Origin: Acidimicrobiaceae bacterium UBA2093
GTDB taxonomy: Bacteria; Actinomycetota; Acidimicrobiia; Acidimicrobiales; Ilumatobacteraceae
Length of the DNA: 7,167 nt
Assembly: GCA_002331255.1 (NCBI GenBank)
Contig: DCZD01000001.1
Span: 25,144 to 32,310, forward strand
Direction of reading: 5' to 3'
In this document: positions 1 to 5,946 of the stretch, one piece after another
How positions within the stretch are numbered: the first letter of the stretch is position 1
How the letters are laid out: each line of letters begins with the position of its first letter
Made by a program: the position numbers and the translations under genes
The notes under the pieces: generated by a model
Told to the model about the DNA's origin: nothing
The model's database searches: none
Seen by the model: the letters and a program-made list of their open reading frames with translations, nothing else

Positions 1-313
1 CGAACTTGTCGACGGCGTGTTCGAGACCGAGGTTGCCCTCTTGGATGAGGTCGAGCAAGTCCATGCCCTGGGGCAGTGGGTAACGACGTGCGATCGAGAC
101 CACGAGGCGGAGGTTGGAGCGGATGAACCGGTCCTTCGCCGCGGCGGCATTGCGCAGATCGCGGCGAAGGGCTGCACCACGCTCGCCAGATTCGAGGCGC
201 TTGGCCGCATCGCGACCAGCCTCGATGGCCTTGGAGAGCTCGCGCTCGTCCTCGGCAGTCAGCAAGGCGACCTTGCCAATTTCGTTCAAATAGAGACCAA
301 TTGAGTCATTCAT
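1..313 (-). CDS. RNA polymerase sigma-70 factor, SigA/SigB (RpoD) type, N-terminal part only
   Basis: Sigma factors of this family bind core RNA polymerase and direct it to promoters. The reverse strand from the ATG at 313 reads [20 protein letters not shown], which is sigma region 1.2 starting almost at residue 1, so there is no region 1.1. An acidic and basic helical stretch follows, then region 2.1/2.2: [14 protein letters not shown] at about residues 66-79 and [15 protein letters not shown] at about 84-98. The frame stays open to the window edge, so regions 2.3 to 4 and the C-terminus lie outside. The lack of region 1.1 suggests a group 2 (SigB/Hrd-like) or a short primary sigma factor. 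Two details differ from the usual form: one extra residue in the loop (YPLPQGM where YTGRGM is typical) and EHAVDKF where IRAVEKF or MKAVDKF is typical. No strong Shine-Dalgarno sequence precedes the ATG; AGGA lies about 20 nt upstream. The family is confident; which paralogue it is remains open. Confidence 0.9.
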   Translation of the reverse strand, partial: MNDSIGLYLNEIGKVALLTAEDERELSKAIEAGRDAAKRLESGERGAALRRDLRNAAAAKDRFIRSNLRLVVSIARRYPLPQGMDLLDLIQEGNLGLEHAVDKF

Positions 314-353
314 GATGGATCGTGTAACCGTGTGTCCTGTGGTGTTGTTCCCA

Positions 354-372
354 TCTGACGGGTGGCGTCAGA
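354..372. repeat. Perfect 7-bp inverted repeat upstream of the sigma-factor gene
   Basis: The arms TCTGACG (354-360) and CGTCAGA (366-372) are exact reverse complements separated by GGTGG. The repeat ends 41 bp before the sigma-factor start codon on the minus strand. It could be a protein-binding operator or a stem-loop in the 5' leader of the sigma mRNA. The arms are seen directly; any regulatory role is inference. Confidence 0.5.
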
Positions 373-491
373 CACGCGGGGGTTGCGGAACAACTGGTGG
401 GTGGGGGTTTCAATTTTGGGGAAATGTGAGAATAACACTTTCCTTTTCGTTTGTCTCCCCCCAATTTCAGATTTCTTGAGACGCATCCGTC

Positions 492-512
492 CCGAGGTGC
501 CGGACCCCTCGG
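492..512 (+). repeat. Small inverted repeat in the nadD upstream region
   Basis: CCGAGG (492-497) can pair with CCTCGG (507-512) around a 9-nt loop, about 54 bp before the nadD start. No T-run follows, so it is not a classical terminator. A weaker CCCT/AGGG pair follows at 525-540. These may be leader structures or chance in GC-rich DNA. Confidence 0.3.
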
Positions 513-566
513 TGTCGGCTCAAACCCTTGTGCTGCAGGGGTGTCAGCGCATAGCCGGACCTACAC

Positions 567-1196
567 TTGGTCTCCGTGCCGCTTCGAATTGGACTGTTCG
601 GGGGTACGTTCGACCCCCCGCACGTGGGTCATATCGCGGCGGCAGTGAACGTGCGCCATGCCCTCTTATTGGACCGCGTCCTCATGATGGTTGCGAGCGA
701 TCCGTATCAGAAGTCGACCACACGATCCATCACGCCAGCAGATGCACGACTTGCCATGACCCGTGCAGCGTGCGACGGCGTGCCCGGACTGGAAGTGTCC
801 GACGCAGAGATCGTGAGAGGTGGACAGTCATACACATTCGACACGGTGTGTGACATCCGTGCGTCGTCACCCGACGTCGAAGTTTTTGTCATCGTCGGTG
901 GCGACACTGCGGCCCGTGTCGAGACATGGCATCGATGGCGCGAATTGGCTGAGATGGTCGACTTCGTCGTCATCGCGCGAAACGATGACGAGTTGACGCT
1001 TCCAAGCTCCATCAAGTGGACGCGTGTTGACACGCCAATCATCGAATGCTCAAGTACCGACTTGCGTCGTCGTCTGCGTGAAGGGGATGACACAACACAT
1101 CTTCTGCCTCGTACGGTTCTCGGTGTCATCCATGCTCGCCATCTTTATGAAGACGACAGCAGTCGCCAACAAGTGACTGCTGGTACGGCTAAATGA
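567..1196 (+). CDS. nadD: Nicotinate-nucleotide adenylyltransferase (NadD)
   Basis: NadD transfers AMP from ATP to nicotinic acid mononucleotide, giving deamido-NAD, the penultimate step of NAD synthesis in the cytosol. The 209-residue product has the usual family length. The nucleotidyltransferase signature GGTFDPPHVGH (residues 12-22) carries the ATP-binding histidines, and the second signature SSTDLRRRL (162-170) is the family's SSTxxR motif. YTFDTV (89-94), GGD (111-113) and a W-containing segment near 121-124 also fit. There is no ATG near the N-terminus: an in-frame TAG at 552 leaves only TTG at 567 or GTG at 576, which would give a protein three residues shorter. Neither has a clear Shine-Dalgarno sequence; a weak GGA lies 7 nt before 567, and I chose 567 for that. 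The stop overlaps the next start as ATGA, so translation of the two is probably coupled. Confidence 0.93.
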   Translation: MVSVPLRIGLFGGTFDPPHVGHIAAAVNVRHALLLDRVLMMVASDPYQKSTTRSITPADARLAMTRAACDGVPGLEVSDAEIVRGGQSYTFDTVCDIRASSPDVEVFVIVGGDTAARVETWHRWRELAEMVDFVVIARNDDELTLPSSIKWTRVDTPIIECSSTDLRRRLREGDDTTHLLPRTVLGVIHARHLYEDDSSRQQVTAGTAK

Positions 1197-2440
1197 GCGC
1201 CATTCCTGAACGTCGTCGTCGACGATTGATCACAGCCGTCGTGCTGGGAATCGTTGCACTTGTCGCATTGCCGGCAGGACTCGTGGTGAGCGCGACAACG
1301 CTGCTCAATTCAACAGACGGGCGCAACGTTACGGCGGACAGCACGATCAAAATTCCATCAACCCCAGCGGCGCTGTTGGCTGGCGTTAACTCGCGCGACG
1401 AGATCGCGATGATTGCCGTTTTCGCACTTGCTCCCAGCGGGCGAGGAGGCACAATCGTGTCAGTTCCGGTCGGATCAAACGCGCGCATCGGGCGCACCGG
1501 CACGATTCACCGAGTTGCAGATACCTATCGTGAATCAGGTTTCGACTCATTCGTGATCGACGTCGAGGGGCTGCTCAATGTGTCCTTTGCTGCGTCGGCC
1601 AAAGTCGACGTATCTGAATTGACGACAATGTTGCAAGTAGTGGGCGACCGTACCGTCGTTGTTGACGCCGATATATATGACACTGCGATAGACGGGTCGG
1701 TGCGTCAGATAGCCGTCGCTGGTGAACAAGTAATGACACCCGAACAGTTGGCCAGTGCGTTGCTCGCCGGTCAGCGCGGAACCCCCGAGAGCCAGCGCCT
1801 TGTTCGAATGAAGTCATTGTGGAGGGCTATTGCCGGCACGTCACTGTCATCGCCCGCTACATCGGCGCCGACCACCGACGCGATTGAGGCATCCACGACT
1901 TCGACTGTGGTTCCAAACAGCGTCAACGACTTCTTTACGGCGTTACGCAGCGGACCGATCCAGCTGTGGCAGTTTGCCGCGACGGCCGTGGCCCAGGGAG
2001 AGCGAAACCCGACGAATCTGGATCTCTATGACCTTGACAGGGCTGAAGTCGTCATGGTCATGGCAAGCGTCGCACCAAGTTCGGTGTCTGTGTCATCGAC
2101 GAATGTCTCATTCATGATCGATAGCCCATTTACAGATGCTTCGATCATCAAGAAAGCGGTCGAGCGCCTCATTCTGCTGAAAGTAAATGTGCTCGTCATT
2201 CGACAAACTGGACAAACTGCTGGAGCCAACACTGAATTGTTGTACCGCGACGTGGAAGTGCGTGATGCGGTCGAGAATTATGACGCATACTTCGGGCCGG
2301 TGGTGTTGGGTGAGCCGAAAGAGCGCGTCGAAGGAATTGACGTTCGTTTAGTGCTCGGCGAGGATTTTCGCACGTACTTGAACACGCCTGAAGGTCAGGC
2401 AACTCCGACGACGACCACGTCGACGACGGTTCCAGACTGA
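1193..2440 (+). CDS. Membrane-anchored LCP (LytR-CpsA-Psr)-like protein with LytR_C-like end, apparently degenerate
   Basis: The 415-residue protein starts with a basic patch (ERRRRR, 6-11) and one hydrophobic helix (about 12-34), predicting a cytosolic N-terminus and an external body. Residues about 69-135 follow the LCP fold pattern: EIAMIAVFALAP, then IVSVPVGS where family members usually have an S(I/V)PRD-type motif, then SFVIDVEGLLNVS. Residues 182-213 (MTPEQLASALL to SLWRAI) sit where active members carry an R-rich, RQQ-containing helix. A Ser/Thr-rich linker spans about 212-242. The end (about 305-395) resembles LytR_C, finishing with IDVRLVLGEDF, and a Thr-rich tail follows. LCP enzymes attach glycopolymers to peptidoglycan; here the arginine of the PRD-type motif is absent, so activity is doubtful. 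It lies between nadD and rsfS, a common actinobacterial order. The ATG overlaps the nadD stop. Family assignment is by pattern, moderately sure. Confidence 0.65.
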   Translation: MSAIPERRRRRLITAVVLGIVALVALPAGLVVSATTLLNSTDGRNVTADSTIKIPSTPAALLAGVNSRDEIAMIAVFALAPSGRGGTIVSVPVGSNARIGRTGTIHRVADTYRESGFDSFVIDVEGLLNVSFAASAKVDVSELTTMLQVVGDRTVVVDADIYDTAIDGSVRQIAVAGEQVMTPEQLASALLAGQRGTPESQRLVRMKSLWRAIAGTSLSSPATSAPTTDAIEASTTSTVVPNSVNDFFTALRSGPIQLWQFAATAVAQGERNPTNLDLYDLDRAEVVMVMASVAPSSVSVSSTNVSFMIDSPFTDASIIKKAVERLILLKVNVLVIRQTGQTAGANTELLYRDVEVRDAVENYDAYFGPVVLGEPKERVEGIDVRLVLGEDFRTYLNTPEGQATPTTTTSTTVPD

Positions 2441-2461
2441 CACGAGAGGTCACTACACACA

Positions 2462-2839
2462 ATGGAAACTCAACTACCGGTCGACTCTGGCATCTCGTCA
2501 CGTGATCTCGCAGTTCTCGCTGCACAAGCACTAGATGAGAAACAGGCGAGCGATGTCGTGGTGCTACCAGTCGGAGATGTGCTCGCCATCACCGAGTTCT
2601 TTGTCATCGCAAGCGCATCAAACAAGCGTCAGGTCAAGGCGCTGGCAGATGCCGTATTGACTGCTGTTCGCGACTTAACGGGTCGGTCTCCGCTTCGTTC
2701 CGAAGGAGCAGGCGAACAGCAGTGGGTGCTCATCGATTATGGCGACGTGGTCATCCACGTATTCGCTGACGAGACACGACGCTTTTACGAAATCGAGCGG
2801 CTGTACAAGGACGTGCAACCTATTTCGTGGCAGGAGTAG
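2462..2839 (+). CDS. rsfS: Ribosomal silencing factor RsfS
   Basis: RsfS (the RsfA/YbeB/Iojap family) binds ribosomal protein uL14 on the large subunit and blocks joining of the small subunit, lowering translation during starvation or stationary phase. The 125-residue length is typical. Family blocks are clear: DVVVLPVGDVLAITEFFVIA (31-50), SNKRQVKALAD (53-63), WVLIDYGDVVIHVF (88-101) and RFYEIERLYKD (107-117). The ATG at 2462 follows GAGAGG (2444-2449) at 12 nt, a rather long but usable spacing. The gene begins 21 bp after the LCP-like gene and is probably in the same transcript. The order nadD, LCP/LytR-like gene, rsfS is common in actinobacteria, which supports both neighbour calls. Confidence 0.95.
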   Translation: METQLPVDSGISSRDLAVLAAQALDEKQASDVVVLPVGDVLAITEFFVIASASNKRQVKALADAVLTAVRDLTGRSPLRSEGAGEQQWVLIDYGDVVIHVFADETRRFYEIERLYKDVQPISWQE

Positions 2840-2870
2840 GTCCAACCGCTATCGTGAGGATTTCCGTTTC

Positions 2871-2943
<73 letters not shown>

Positions 2944-2958
2944 CTCAAACTGGCGTGT

Positions 2959-2979
2959 CGTCACCCTTCGAGAGTGACG
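2959..2979. terminator. Possible bidirectional terminator hairpin between convergent genes
   Basis: CGTCAC (2959-2964) pairs with GTGACG (2974-2979), and an inner CT/AG pairing can shorten the loop. The hairpin overlaps the stop codon of the minus-strand secreted protein gene and lies 16 bp past the tRNA. On the plus strand a loose T-rich stretch (2987-3000) follows, but there is no tight T-run. It could end the tRNA transcript, or it could simply be coding sequence. Confidence 0.3.
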
Positions 2980-4253
2980 TCGCTGGTTTCTGATTTTCTC
3001 TTCGAACCAGTCGCGCACGAGACAACGACGCTGACTTTCGCAGCTGCGGTCGACTTGATTCCTAGCTTGGCTCGCAAGGAAGAAGCCGTCACGTTGGTGT
3101 TTACGGCGCCGTCCATTGTTCGTTTGCTCGGCAGGATCGTGACGGACTTCTTGCCAGACCGCGCTGTCAGTCCGCAGGATGCACCAGGGGCACTGGCGAA
3201 CTTGAGCTTCGTGGCGCGTCCATCAGGACCTTTGCCCAGTGTGCGGGTTCCCTTCAAGTTCATCGGGCTTGCGAGGCGAACGCTCAGTGACTTGGACTTC
3301 TTCAGAGACAGATTCAGGGCAGAAGATGCTTTGGCTGCGGCAGCTGACACCCCTTCAATGACTAAGCGAGGCTTGCCGCCAGACCGAATTGACTGACCGG
3401 CGAGCGCCGACACCGCAAATGGCATATTGAGAAGACTCATGGTTGCCACGCGCGTCTCGGTCATCGTGCACGCAGTGCAGGTGACCTCGTTCAGGTTGAC
3501 AGAGTCATTGCCGCCCGTGCCGCCGGTGACTGTGAGAGTTGTCGGGTAGGAGTACGAGACGCACAAGTCTTTGCCTTGAGGGTTCACACAGTTGTACGAA
3601 AGAGTCGGCTGAGTCTGCGGCACAGTTGTGAAGTCTTGGTACAGCGTGCCAGAGAGAGTGTCGTCACCATCGTTGAACGAGGCAAACCATGTGCACTGTT
3701 TGAATCCGGCATAGGTCACCGTCCAGTTCGAGGCTGAAGTCGATGGAAGGGGGCCGCGACCGTCAGTCGGCAACGTTGTCGGCAGAACGGCGTTCCATTG
3801 GAATGCCACCGTCACTTCTTTCCGCTGGTCGCAGTTAGTGACGAGCCAACCTCGCCCGAAAGCTTCGTTGTTGGCTGTCGTCTTTTCTTCCATGTTGGTG
3901 AACGCTTCAGTAGTGGTGAAGGTGCACTGAAGTGGGCTCGGTTGAATGGGCTTCCAAGTGGCTGCGCTGTCTACCTCACGTGCGCGCAGGTGTGCCCGAA
4001 ATTGTGTGAGGAGATCTTCTAATGACTCCTCAAAGGCTTTCTTCAGATTGCGCTTCGTGCTGCTGCCCGATGACGTGCATTCATAGTTGAGCCCGTCCAA
4101 GGTGGTTTCCGGATCAAAGCCGGCACCCATGCTGTATCGGTCAACAGGCAGTGCCGTGATGTCGAGTTCAACGAGTGCATGACCGACGGTCGGCGCAATC
4201 GTGACAAATCCGGTGCAAGCAAGTGCTGCGGCGATGGCCAGTCTGAGACGCAT
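2961..4253 (-). CDS. Secreted cysteine-containing protein of unknown function
   Basis: I do not recognise this 430-residue protein. The first 26 residues form a good Sec signal peptide: basic MRLR, a hydrophobic core, then cleavage predicted after GHA (24-26). The mature part holds ten cysteines (59, 110, 141, 187, 222, 231, 259, 262, 360, 413), including a CTAC pair at 259-262, so up to five disulfides are possible outside the cell. Residues about 27-285 are Thr/Asn/aromatic-rich and look beta-rich. Residues about 65-93 are a charged helix. From about 290 on, the chain becomes Ser/Ala/Lys-rich and basic (LKKSKS, SGKKS, GSKRKS). No transmembrane helix, lipobox or sortase motif is visible, so it is probably released or held non-covalently at the surface. 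The ATG is supported by GGGGG 7 nt upstream and by a promoter at 4299-4326. It is transcribed separately from the upstream DUF1214 gene and converges on the tRNA. Confidence 0.85.
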   Translation of the reverse strand: MRLRLAIAAALACTGFVTIAPTVGHALVELDITALPVDRYSMGAGFDPETTLDGLNYECTSSGSSTKRNLKKAFEESLEDLLTQFRAHLRAREVDSAATWKPIQPSPLQCTFTTTEAFTNMEEKTTANNEAFGRGWLVTNCDQRKEVTVAFQWNAVLPTTLPTDGRGPLPSTSASNWTVTYAGFKQCTWFASFNDGDDTLSGTLYQDFTTVPQTQPTLSYNCVNPQGKDLCVSYSYPTTLTVTGGTGGNDSVNLNEVTCTACTMTETRVATMSLLNMPFAVSALAGQSIRSGGKPRLVIEGVSAAAAKASSALNLSLKKSKSLSVRLASPMNLKGTRTLGKGPDGRATKLKFASAPGASCGLTARSGKKSVTILPSKRTMDGAVNTNVTASSLRAKLGIKSTAAAKVSVVVSCATGSKRKSETSDVTLEG

Positions 4254-4260
4254 GTGAGTT

Positions 4261-4277
4261 CCCCCAAGGTGCTGGGG
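4261..4277 (-). promoter_or_regulatory. Shine-Dalgarno site that can be buried in a hairpin
   Basis: On the minus strand GGGGG (4265-4261) ends 7 nt before the ATG at 4253, an ideal ribosome-binding position. Just upstream, CCCCA (4277-4273) can pair with TGGGG (4266-4262) around a 6-nt loop, which would cover most of this site. Whether the mRNA actually folds this way is inference. Confidence 0.45.
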
Positions 4278-4298
4278 CCCACGTGGCTCCCATTAGTG

Positions 4299-4326
4299 AT
4301 TGTAACCAATGGTCATTTTACGTCAA
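4299..4326 (-). promoter_or_regulatory. Sigma-70 type promoter for the secreted protein gene
   Basis: On the minus strand TTGACG (4326-4321) and TACAAT (4304-4299) are separated by 16 bp. Each box differs from TTGACA/TATAAT at one position. A start near 4292 would give a 5' leader of about 38 nt before the ATG at 4253. The site lies in the 87-bp gap after the DUF1214 gene and is the clearest promoter in the window. It implies the secreted protein gene is expressed on its own. Confidence 0.7.
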
Positions 4327-4340
4327 GACATGACCAGCTC

Positions 4341-5444
4341 TCACGACGTGAAGTCAGTGAGTTTCAGAAGATGGCAGGAGGGCACAGGCGGTGTCGCGAC
4401 GTCGGCGAGAAGAAACCGCATCGCCATCATTCCACGCACATGTCCTTCGGTGCCCAGCCAGTTGTCGACACCAGGGTTCTGCCTGCTGATGTGAAATCGG
4501 AGTGATCCATCAGGTTTGACTGTTGTGTTCTCGCGAGTGTGAAGTCCGAAGTTAGGTCCGTATGGGTGGCTTTGTTGGAACACCGTTCCCAGGTAGAAAC
4601 TCCAGTAGCGACACGTTGGTGGTGTCACGTCGACAATCAATACTTCGTCATCTTTCACGTCGTAGTTGCCGAACACGTACAAGTTGTCGACGGTGGGGTA
4701 CATGTGGCCGCTCGGTTTGCCTTGCGTATCCAGACCACCAGGAAGCGGTGGATGAAACTCGTTTGCGGGGGCTTTGGTGATACGAGCCACGACTGCATCT
4801 GACATTCCCCACATCGCACCAAAGAAGCGAGAAGCGGCTTCGATGCGCTCAGTGAGAAGAGCCTCAGTGAGAAGTGGTGGTGGCCCGACTGGAGACATCG
4901 TCTCAAGTTTCACGAGGGATGCGGTTTGCGAGAGTGGATCGGAGAAGTATTGCCGCACAATCATCGATGATGATCCTGGCGGTAGTGGGATCACTCCGGT
5001 CGATGCGCCGCTCACTGACGGGTCTAGGCGTACTTCGAAACGACCGTGTTCGTCGACGGGCAAGTCCGTGTCGTTGAATGACCCGAGAACAAACTTCGGC
5101 ATCTCGCCCTTTCGCTCATTGCCTTCGCCATAAATGGTGACGCCGAGGTAGATGGACTCGTTCCGCGCACCGAAGAAGCGATACGACATTCCATCGTCTA
5201 GAGGGGCGTAGTGATACGTGGTGTAAGGGTTGTCCCAACCCCACTTAAGCGTGGGACCAATCATCTCGGTGAGCAGTGGGCGAGCCGGGTCTTGATTGTC
5301 GACGTGCACGTCGAGCGCAAGCTTGGCGAGTTGCAGCGCGTAGCGTTTTCCTTCCGCCGTGACGTTTGCCGGTAATCCGTACTCTTCTGTGCGACGGATG
5401 GCTGCATCCACCTGTTGCCAGAAGTGTGAGAACGCACTTGTCAT
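4341..5444 (-). CDS. DUF1214-type domain protein
   Basis: The 367-residue protein has no signal peptide or membrane helix and should be cytosolic. The pattern fits actinobacterial DUF1214 proteins: an N-terminal helical part (1-60); a beta-rich segment with NPYTTYHYAPLDDGMSYRFFG (72-92); then CRYWSFYLG (278-286) and the characteristic NWLGTEGHVRGMMAMRF (328-344) near the C-terminus. The biochemical role of the family is not established. Relatives often occur near catabolic or lipid genes, which does not fix a function here. It begins 38 nt after the mgsA stop and is probably the last gene of the leuS-mgsA operon. The ATG at 5444 has no clear Shine-Dalgarno sequence, but no other in-frame start lies just upstream. 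An internal 15-bp tandem repeat encodes LLTEA-LLTER (191-200). Assignment is by remembered family pattern. Confidence 0.75.
   Translation of the reverse strand: MTSAFSHFWQQVDAAIRRTEEYGLPANVTAEGKRYALQLAKLALDVHVDNQDPARPLLTEMIGPTLKWGWDNPYTTYHYAPLDDGMSYRFFGARNESIYLGVTIYGEGNERKGEMPKFVLGSFNDTDLPVDEHGRFEVRLDPSVSGASTGVIPLPPGSSSMIVRQYFSDPLSQTASLVKLETMSPVGPPPLLTEALLTERIEAASRFFGAMWGMSDAVVARITKAPANEFHPPLPGGLDTQGKPSGHMYPTVDNLYVFGNYDVKDDEVLIVDVTPPTCRYWSFYLGTVFQQSHPYGPNFGLHTRENTTVKPDGSLRFHISRQNPGVDNWLGTEGHVRGMMAMRFLLADVATPPVPSCHLLKLTDFTS
4848..4874 (-). repeat. Short in-frame tandem repeat inside the DUF1214 gene
   Basis: CTCAGTGAGAAG occurs at 4848-4859 and again at 4863-4874, with a 15-bp period. On the coding strand it gives LLTEA followed by LLTER (residues 191-200). 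The exact DNA match over 12 bases suggests a slippage duplication that kept the frame. Confidence 0.7.
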
Positions 5445-5468
5445 GAGTGCGACGGTAGCCGCCGAGGC

Positions 5469-5482
5469 CGGACGATGGTCCG
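5469..5482. repeat. Small hairpin just after the mgsA stop codon
   Basis: CGGAC (5469-5473) and GTCCG (5478-5482) pair around a 4-nt loop, directly downstream of the mgsA stop on the minus strand. No T-run follows, so it is unlikely to end transcription. It might affect mRNA stability between mgsA and the next gene. Confidence 0.35.
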
Positions 5483-5923
5483 TCAGCGTTCGTGACTCGG
5501 CACGTACCGCACGAACTCGTCATTGATCAGCGGCGACGACATGATGAAGTCGGCGGTGGCACGGTTGCAGGCCACAGGGATGTTCCACACCACTGCAATT
5601 CGCAGCAAGGCCTTGATATCTGGGTCATGAGGTTGGGGCTCGAGTGGGTCCCAGAAGAACAGCAACACATCAACGTCGCCCTCAGAAATGCGTGCGCCGA
5701 TCTGCTGGTCGCCACCAAGTGGACCGCTACGCAGTCTTTCAACTTCAAGTCCGGTGCGGTCATTCACCAAGCGACCAGTGGTTCCGGTACCGATCAGGGT
5801 GTGATTGCGCAATTCATCTTTGTGGGTGTCGGTCCACTCAAGTAGCTCATCTTTCATGTTGTCGTGGGCGACGAGGGCGATGACCTTGTGCTTCTTGCTG
5901 ACGAGAGGTACTTCGGTGCTCAT
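5483..5923 (-). CDS. mgsA: Methylglyoxal synthase (MgsA)
   Basis: MgsA converts dihydroxyacetone phosphate to methylglyoxal and phosphate, a bypass of lower glycolysis used when phosphate is short or sugar phosphates build up. The 146-residue protein follows the family closely: IALVAHD (15-21), GTGTTG (45-50), SGPLGGDQQIGA (66-77), FFWDPL (89-94), PHDPDIKALLR (98-108) and VACNRATADFI (117-127). Residues matching the E. coli catalytic and phosphate-binding set are present: His20, Lys24, Asp72, His99 and Asp102, with Asp72 as the expected base. I chose the ATG at 5923 rather than the one at 5950 because AGGAG lies 5 nt upstream and this start matches the family N-terminus. The C-terminus stops at SHER, about seven residues shorter than in E. 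coli by eye. It follows leuS by 23 nt, so the two are probably co-transcribed. Confidence 0.95.
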   Translation of the reverse strand: MSTEVPLVSKKHKVIALVAHDNMKDELLEWTDTHKDELRNHTLIGTGTTGRLVNDRTGLEVERLRSGPLGGDQQIGARISEGDVDVLLFFWDPLEPQPHDPDIKALLRIAVVWNIPVACNRATADFIMSSPLINDEFVRYVPSHER

Positions 5924-5928
5924 GGGTA

Positions 5929-5933
5929 CTCCT
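5929..5933 (-). promoter_or_regulatory. Ribosome-binding site of mgsA
   Basis: AGGAG on the minus strand lies 5 nt before the ATG at 5923. It decides the start, excluding the in-frame ATG nine codons upstream (5950), which would overlap the leuS stop region. Confidence 0.8.
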
Positions 5934-5946
5934 ATTGCCGGACGTG

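Larger units (their letters stand above)
314..566. other. Divergent intergenic region between the sigma-factor gene and nadD
   Basis: This 253-bp stretch separates two genes that point away from each other, so it should hold both promoters. I find no convincing protein gene in it; the open frames crossing it are not gene-like. It contains a perfect 7-bp inverted repeat (354-372), a shorter one with GTTG/CAAC arms (382-394), G-rich runs between 378 and 421, an opposing run of six C at 457-462, and two possible small hairpins nearer nadD (492-512 and about 525-540). No pair of -35 and -10 boxes stands out on either strand, so promoter positions cannot be called. Confidence 0.6.

Noticed and set aside
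17..304. Plus-strand 95-codon open frame antisense to the sigma factor
   Set aside because: The opposite strand encodes unmistakable sigma-70 regions 1.2 and 2.1/2.2. This frame is its mirror.
362..853. Plus-strand 163-codon open frame covering the intergenic region and the start of nadD
   Set aside because: Composition is Arg/Cys/Pro-rich and unlike a folded protein. It overlaps the well-supported nadD reading frame, so it is a shadow.
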